From positions 62,001 to 126,000 of the forward strand of contig NGBS01000890.1 in assembly GCA_002245135.1 (NCBI GenBank): 64,000 nt of DNA, written 5' to 3'. Positions 58,761 through 64,000 of this stretch are shown here, piece after piece. How positions within the stretch are numbered: the first letter of the stretch is position 1; every line of letters begins with the position of its first letter. The notes beneath the pieces are model-generated. The model saw only the letters and a list, made by a program, of their open reading frames with translations. It was not told the origin of the DNA and made no database searches. The position numbers were made by a program, and so were the translations under genes. This DNA is from Proteromonas lacertae. Its lineage: Eukaryota > Sar > Bigyra > Opalinata > Proteromonadidae.

Positions 58761-61421
58761 TTAATAAGAATCAGTATAATTTCCATCATAATTTAGCGTA
58801 GCTTCTTCTAATAATCTAATCAACTCATTCTTTGCTCTTTGACATGCATATTTTGTATCACCTTGAATTAATAAGTGAAAAAAAGAGAAGAATTAAGAAA
58901 TCTGTTTTTACATATACAATAACACTTAAAAAAAGATATATATAATTTCTTTTCTCCAACTGCTGGTTTTCTATTTGGAGGAATATACGTTCCTTTACTT
59001 ACAACACCACAACCAGTTAAATCCATAATTCTCTGTCTTGTATCAGTTTGAATAGCTTTAAACCTAGCAGATTGTGGATAATCATTGATAATCAATTCTT
59101 CTTCATAAAACTTTTTCTGTTTAACACCACTAACATCAGTAATTCTACTTTGTATATCCTTTAAACATTTCATTGCATTCTCTATTATTTCATTATTCAT
59201 ACCACTATTCTTAGCACAATTTAATAGTGTGTTATAAACAGCTTGAAAATCTTCATGAACATTTGACAATGCTATTTTCTCAGCTTTGTTTTCTTTCTCT
59301 CTTTCCTTTTCTCTTTGTTCTTCAGCCAATTCAACTTCTATTTCTGTTGTTGCTTTACCACCAGCTGCTATTTTAGCATCTTCAAAATCTGAATCTTCTT
59401 CATCTAAATTAGCCACTTTATCTCTTAATGCATCTTCTTCTACTCTCTTTAATTCTTCTTCATATTCTTCATTCTCTTGATCTTCATCTTCTGCTTCTAT
59501 ACCAGCTTCACTTTCATATTGTTGTTTTAATATCTTTTTCCTTTGTTGAACTTTCTTCATTTCATCTTCATCAAATTTATAACCTTTTGTACTATAACCA
59601 CTTATTCTTGATTTCGCTTTACCTGCTAATAATTTTGCTTTAAATGCATTTACCATCTTTTCTAATGCATCTGGCACTTTTTTACCTGATTTCTTTAATG
59701 CTTTGGCTATATCATGAGCATACATTTCTTCTTCTGGAGTAATAAATGTATAAGCAATTCCTTTACTACCAGCTCGACCAGTTCTACCAACTTGATGAAT
59801 ATATGCTTCAAGATGGTTTGGACAATCATAGTTAATCACTAAATTAAGATCTTTTATATCCAAACCTCTTCCTGTTACAGAAGTTGCTACTAATATTGTT
59901 CTTATTTTGTTCTTAAAATCAGCTATTGTTTGATCTCTATCTGATTGATCTTTACCACCATGTAATGATAAACCATAATATCCTGCTTTCATTAGATTTG
60001 CATATATCTATTAATAATATATAATAATAATAATAATAATAATTTAATACTGTATCACATTTATCTTGAGTATCACAAAATATCAATATTATTCCTTTTG
60101 TATAATTTTCACCTAATATTTGTAATAATCTATTCCATTTATCATTCTTTTCCCTAATCTCAATTATCTGTTCAACTTCTGGAGCTACAGCTGTTCTTCC
60201 ACCAATAATAATCTCAATTGGTTTCTTCAATATTCTCTTTGCTAATTTCTCTACTTTATCAGGAAATGTTGATGAAAACATAACAACTTGTTTATCTTTT
60301 CGAATATTAAGTAATATTTGTTGAATTTGAGGTTCAAATCCCAAATCAAACATTCTATCAGCTTCATCTAACACTACATAAGACACTCGATGTAAACGTA
60401 CTAATTTTGAATTATTCATACATAACATATCAATCATTCTACCCGGCGTACAAACTACAATTTCACTACCTCTCTTTATATTACTAATTTGTTCATCTAG
60501 AGAAGCATCACCATAAACAGCTGTTACATTTATACCTAAAACTTTACTAAATTTCTTTGTTTCATTATATATTTGTATAACTAATTCTCTAGTTGGAGCA
60601 ACAATAATTGAAATTGGTCCATCACCAGGTTGTAATGCTGGTTGATTTAATATATGTCTAAACATTGGTAATAAATATGCTAATGTTTTACCTGAACCAG
60701 TCTTACCTATACCTATCAAATCTCTTCCACTCATTATTACTGGAATTGATTGTTGTTGAATTGGAAATGGTTTGGAATAATTGTATTTTTTTATTACATT
60801 TAAGATAGAATCAATAAAACCACATTGCTCCCATTCGGTTATTGGAGCAGGACAATCACTTCCTCTTATCTTTATATTCTCTTTACTTCTTATTTGTTGA
60901 ATTTCATTTTTAGTCATATTCTGTACAGATCTTGTTGGTATGTATAAATTCTTTCTTATTGGAATATAATCTATTTTGGATTGATCTATTCTTTTGATTT
61001 CTTTTTTCTTCATTTTTTCCTTTAGTAACTCAAACGTAGATTCTTCTTCTTCTTCAAATATTTCTTCAACATATTCATCAGTTTCTAAATCATTGTTTTT
61101 ATCATCTCCATACAATATTTCTTTACATTTCTTTACATTTTCTTCCTTCTGTTTAGCTAAAGCTTCTTTAAACTTCTCATAATATTCATCTTCATCTAAT
61201 TCTTCATTTTTATCATCATTATGGGTTATTGTTGGTTCATTTTGTTGAGTTGATAAAATAGCTCTCTCTGCTTCTTTATTTATTTCAGCCATATAAACAT
61301 CTAATGGATCTATCTCATTTTCTTCCTTCATTACTTGATCTCTTGCTGTTTCATCTCTAGAAAGTTCAGGTAAAAGCACTATTGATTTAGATAATGAAAT
61401 ATTTACTCTTTCTTCATTCAC
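58761..61421 (-). CDS. DDX46: DEAD-box RNA helicase, PRP5/DDX46-like
   Basis: The enzyme remodels U2 snRNP during branch-site recognition. All helicase motifs are present: Q motif (CGFIDSILNVIKKYNYSKPF with PIQQQSIP), GKTGSGKT, PTRELVIQ, GSEIVVCTPGR, DEADRMFD, FSSTFP (for SAT), ATSVTGRGLD and HQVGRTGRAG. The N-terminal PTRSVQNMTKNEIQQIR followed by the KIRG and P-P-I region is typical of PRP5. An intron at about 60001-60050 splits DKCDT from IYANLMKAGYY. The C-terminal KH-like tail (AKNELIRLLEEA) lies in a last exon beyond an intron near 58865-58925, ending TAA 58761. The first exon boundary is uncertain: ATG 61421 is preceded by possible splice sites. The presence of PRP5 fits the intron-rich gene structure. 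Confidence 0.88.
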
Positions 61422-61885
61422 ATAGCATGCTTTGTTAATCTGCCCTTTATTTTCACATAAATTTGAATTATTTAGTGATCTTGTGTTATTATCTGCTAAA
61501 ATCTATTCATAGAAAACCCGGATATATTATACTTTTACTTCATTCCTTTTGTTAGACAACATATTTCTTGATTGATTTTTTCTGTGAAAATAATTTTTCA
61601 TTAACCCATTTTCTATTTCTTTCGTTTTGAGTTGTTTATATAAACAAAAATAATGAAAATCAGTATAAATGATTGAATAAGTGGTACAACTGGTATATGA
61701 GTTTCATTCCGAGGATAATATATATAAGTAGCTAATGTTGGAATGATAGTATTATCAAAAGAATTCTTAAATATATAATAAAAAATTATGATTCTATTAT
61801 TATTTTTGATATTATTGATGTATTTTTTAAATTAAATAATTTTTATTCGTTTCAAATATTTGTGTTTCATTATTTCATTTTAAAA
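61422..61885. other. Divergent intergenic region, helicase / MFS transporter
   Basis: On the transporter side TTTTTATTCGTTTCAAAT (about 61840-61857) lies about 30 nt before ATG 61886. On the helicase side TCGTTTTGAG (61621) and CCCGGATATATTA (about 61518) are candidates. No gene is seen. Confidence 0.4.
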
Positions 61886-63169
61886 ATGCTGGACGATATA
61901 GCCAAAAAATTTCATCTTGATATAACTTGGTACTATATTATATTCATTTATTGCATAATGGTGATATACGGAATGTGTGATAACGCAAAATCAGTAGTAT
62001 TTCCTCTAATTAAACTAGACCTGAATTTAGATGATGATACACAAGGGTATTTGGTTGGAACATCATTATATGGATATAGTGTAGCTTGTGTATTAGGTAC
62101 ATTGATAATGCCTTTCACAGGGATAAAGAAGTCTTTTCAGTTGGCATTTTTCATAGTAATTTTAGGATTTTATGCAACTATATTAGCTCCATCATATTCT
62201 TATTTATTTCCAGCATTATTCACAATCTGGATGGGTTTTGGTATGATTGATATATCGCTGCATTCTCTTGGATCAGCTATATTTACCACAGATACTTCCA
62301 TCAAATACACAATCATGCATTTCTTTTTTGGATTTGGTGCAATTGTTGGACCTTTTGTAGTAGGTGGAATGAAAAACTATATGAATGAATCTTATAGAAG
62401 TGTTTATTACTTTTTACTCTTCTTAGTTTTATTCTTATTTGGTTTTGCTTCATTTTCTAGCTTTGAAATAACTGAAGTTGAAAATAGTGAATCAGTTATG
62501 AATATAAAAACATCAATAAAAGATCCAATGGTTTGGTATATTGGCTTTATATTAGGCTTAATGGAAATATGTGAATTAGGAATAGCTAATTGGAGTGGAT
62601 TATATTTCCATGATGTATTTGGAATGGATGTAACAAAGGAAGGAGCTTGGTTTTCATCTGCTTATTATTTTACATTTACATTAGGAAGATTATTCTTGGG
62701 ATATTTTGTTGAAAAAATAGGATATATGAGATCATTGTATATATGTTGTTTAAGTATAATTGTTATAATGATAATATCATTTTTTATTGGTAAAAATGGT
62801 ATTTATTTATTGTTATTTGTTGGATTACCAGTTGGACTAAATTGGCCAATTACTATGTCAATAGGAGTGAAAATATGGAAAGAAAAAGCACCAATCAATT
62901 CTTGTTTTATTATATTCTTACAATCTACAATAAATTCATTATGCCAACTTGTTATTGGAAATTTAAATAAATATATTGGACCTGGATGGGGATTTAGAAG
63001 TATTGTTGTTTATGTGTTTATTACATTCATTTGTTTGGTCATTTTAAATAGATTTATTGGTAAGACATTAGATGAAGCTCATGAAGAAGAAATTAAGATG
63101 AAAAAGAGAATAAAGATAAGGAGAAAAGAAAAGAGAATGAAGTTAATAACATTAACCAATCACTTATAA
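61886..63169 (+). CDS. Major facilitator superfamily transporter
   Basis: About 12 hydrophobic helices in two halves with a central acidic loop (SSFEITEVENSESVMN). The start at MLDDIAKKFHLD (61886) is preferred because the promoter-like motif lies just upstream; an in-frame ATG at 61862 would add eight residues. VVFPLIKLDLNLDDDTQGYL, GTSLYGYSVACVLGTLIMPF, HFFFGFGAIVGPFVVGG and YYFTFTLGRLFLGYFVEKIG fit the fucose-permease/MFSD4-like branch of MFS sugar transporters. The tail is strongly basic (KMKKRIKIRRKEKRMK). Substrate unknown. No intron. Confidence 0.8.
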   Translation: MLDDIAKKFHLDITWYYIIFIYCIMVIYGMCDNAKSVVFPLIKLDLNLDDDTQGYLVGTSLYGYSVACVLGTLIMPFTGIKKSFQLAFFIVILGFYATILAPSYSYLFPALFTIWMGFGMIDISLHSLGSAIFTTDTSIKYTIMHFFFGFGAIVGPFVVGGMKNYMNESYRSVYYFLLFLVLFLFGFASFSSFEITEVENSESVMNIKTSIKDPMVWYIGFILGLMEICELGIANWSGLYFHDVFGMDVTKEGAWFSSAYYFTFTLGRLFLGYFVEKIGYMRSLYICCLSIIVIMIISFFIGKNGIYLLLFVGLPVGLNWPITMSIGVKIWKEKAPINSCFIIFLQSTINSLCQLVIGNLNKYIGPGWGFRSIVVYVFITFICLVILNRFIGKTLDEAHEEEIKMKKRIKIRRKEKRMKLITLTNHL

Positions 63170-63260
63170 CTGGAGAAATTTAAGTTAAGGTATTTATGAT
63201 ATATATTTTGTTGTTTTGAATATTATTAAACTCAGTTAAAAGAAATAATTACAGCAACAA

Positions 63261-63986
63261 TTAAATTATACTGATTTTACTATTCTTTACTAACTCATCC
63301 AACTCTTTTCTAATCTTCATCAAACTATTAAAATATCTTTCATATCGAGGAACTAATAGATTTATATCACTTGATATTTTAGATATTGCTGGATAAGAAG
63401 CTGTAATATACTCTGCCTGTTTGAATGCTTGAAGAGTTGATTCTGGATGTGAAAGAATAATAGCGGAGGATAAGAAAAAGTTACAAAATGTCTCTTGATA
63501 TTCTGGTTGAATAGATATAAAACCTTTTGAATAACTATTATAATTTACTAAATAAATAACAAATACTCTTTTTGAAGTTTTTCAGCTATTTTATCACTTT
63601 TAGATACTGTATCTCTGATCTATTTAGTTGTAAAAACAGAATTATGTGAATACAATTCGATTAATGTATGTAATACTGCCTATTTGCTGTGATAAAGATT
63701 TTTCTGATATTATATCTTTATATTGTTCTTCAAATTTTTGCTTTTCTAATTTTCTTGTCAACTAAGAGATTAAATTACAAATATACTTCGTAGTATGTTG
63801 TAAAAGCCTTATCTAACTCTTTTAATACTTCAATATATGTCGGAATAGGAATTTTTATATCATTTACTTCCTATACTGATAAACATATGAAAATACTTCT
63901 TCAATATTGTATTTCTGATTTAAATACTCTAAACCATTAAATGATTTTTTTCTGTCATCATCCCAAACGTTCTCACTCTCTTCCAT
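63261..63986 (-). CDS. Unknown helical protein with very short introns
   Basis: ATG 63986 gives MEESENVWDDDRKKSFNGLE. Introns of 26 nt (about 63847-63872) and 25 nt (about 63762-63786) and one of 32 nt near 63541 join EEVNDIKIPIPTYIEVLKEL, LTRKLEKQKFEEQYKDI and DYSKGFISIQPEYQETFC, ending TAA at 63261. The middle segment AVLHTLIELYSHNS to IRDTVSKSDKIAEKLQK needs one extra base dropped near 63680 and either a TAG read through or an 18-nt intron (GTTTTTACAACTAAATAG). All of it is predicted helical. No family recognised; TTTTCGAAAT adjoins the ATG. Confidence 0.6.
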
Positions 63987-64000
63987 TTCGAAAATAAATT

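Noticed and set aside
59286..59643. Ser- and Leu-rich open frames on the plus strand
   Set aside because: They are shadows of the charged C terminus of the minus-strand DEAD-box helicase.

Overview
This is nuclear DNA from a very AT-rich microbial eukaryote. The evidence is genes split by many tiny GT-AG introns (donor GTATAT/GTATTT-like, acceptor TAG, about 20-85 nt, many only 24-36 nt), an axonemal dynein regulatory complex subunit (DRC3), exocyst Sec8, a prenylated Rho-like GTPase, a Na,K-ATPase-like P-type ATPase and a PRP5/DDX46 spliceosomal helicase. Pyruvate phosphate dikinase suggests PPi-dependent, possibly anaerobic, glycolysis. A secreted EGF protein resembles the SIG1/Ocm mastigoneme-type proteins I associate with stramenopiles and alveolates. 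A flagellated anaerobic protist is likely. A stramenopile (opalinate-like) is a weak guess; a metamonad-like organism is not excluded. All three stop codons seem to be used.

Layout. 1-7.2 kb: a C2-domain protein with a DUF1765-like region (5' cut by the window) and a long Tudor/Agenet-like repeat protein. 7.3-10.5 kb, minus: the EGF protein and DRC3. 11-13.8 kb: PPDK. 14-20.7 kb: an unknown acidic protein, a pseudokinase-LRR-ARM protein in which each LRR is one exon, and a coiled-coil protein. 20.9-24.8 kb, minus: a P-type ATPase that has lost its catalytic residues. 24.9-47 kb: a surface/secretory block with a polytopic membrane protein, two leishmanolysin-like (M8) proteins (one with a broken zinc site), a gametolysin-like metzincin with Glu replaced by Gln, a partial duplicate of that gene's 5' end, a GT31-type and a two-domain GT41-like glycosyltransferase, a small unknown gene, a Rho-like GTPase, a Kelch-RING protein and a single-pass receptor with a cytoplasmic PH domain. 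47-64 kb: a lipidated class-3 lipase, a small Cys-rich secreted protein, Sec8, two BTB-like paralogues on either side of a pogo-type transposase relic, the DEAD-box helicase, an MFS transporter and an unknown helical protein.

Themes. The block at 25-47 kb looks like cell-surface machinery: secreted or membrane-anchored proteins with Thr/Pro-rich stalks next to enzymes that could glycosylate them. Several members look like pseudoenzymes (ATPase, kinase, two metalloproteases). Gene starts share a CG-containing promoter-like motif (core YCGTTT, either orientation), which stands out in AT-rich DNA. Many otherwise conserved genes carry one extra base that breaks the frame. This is most simply residual insertion error in the assembly, but the strong +1 bias deserves a check.
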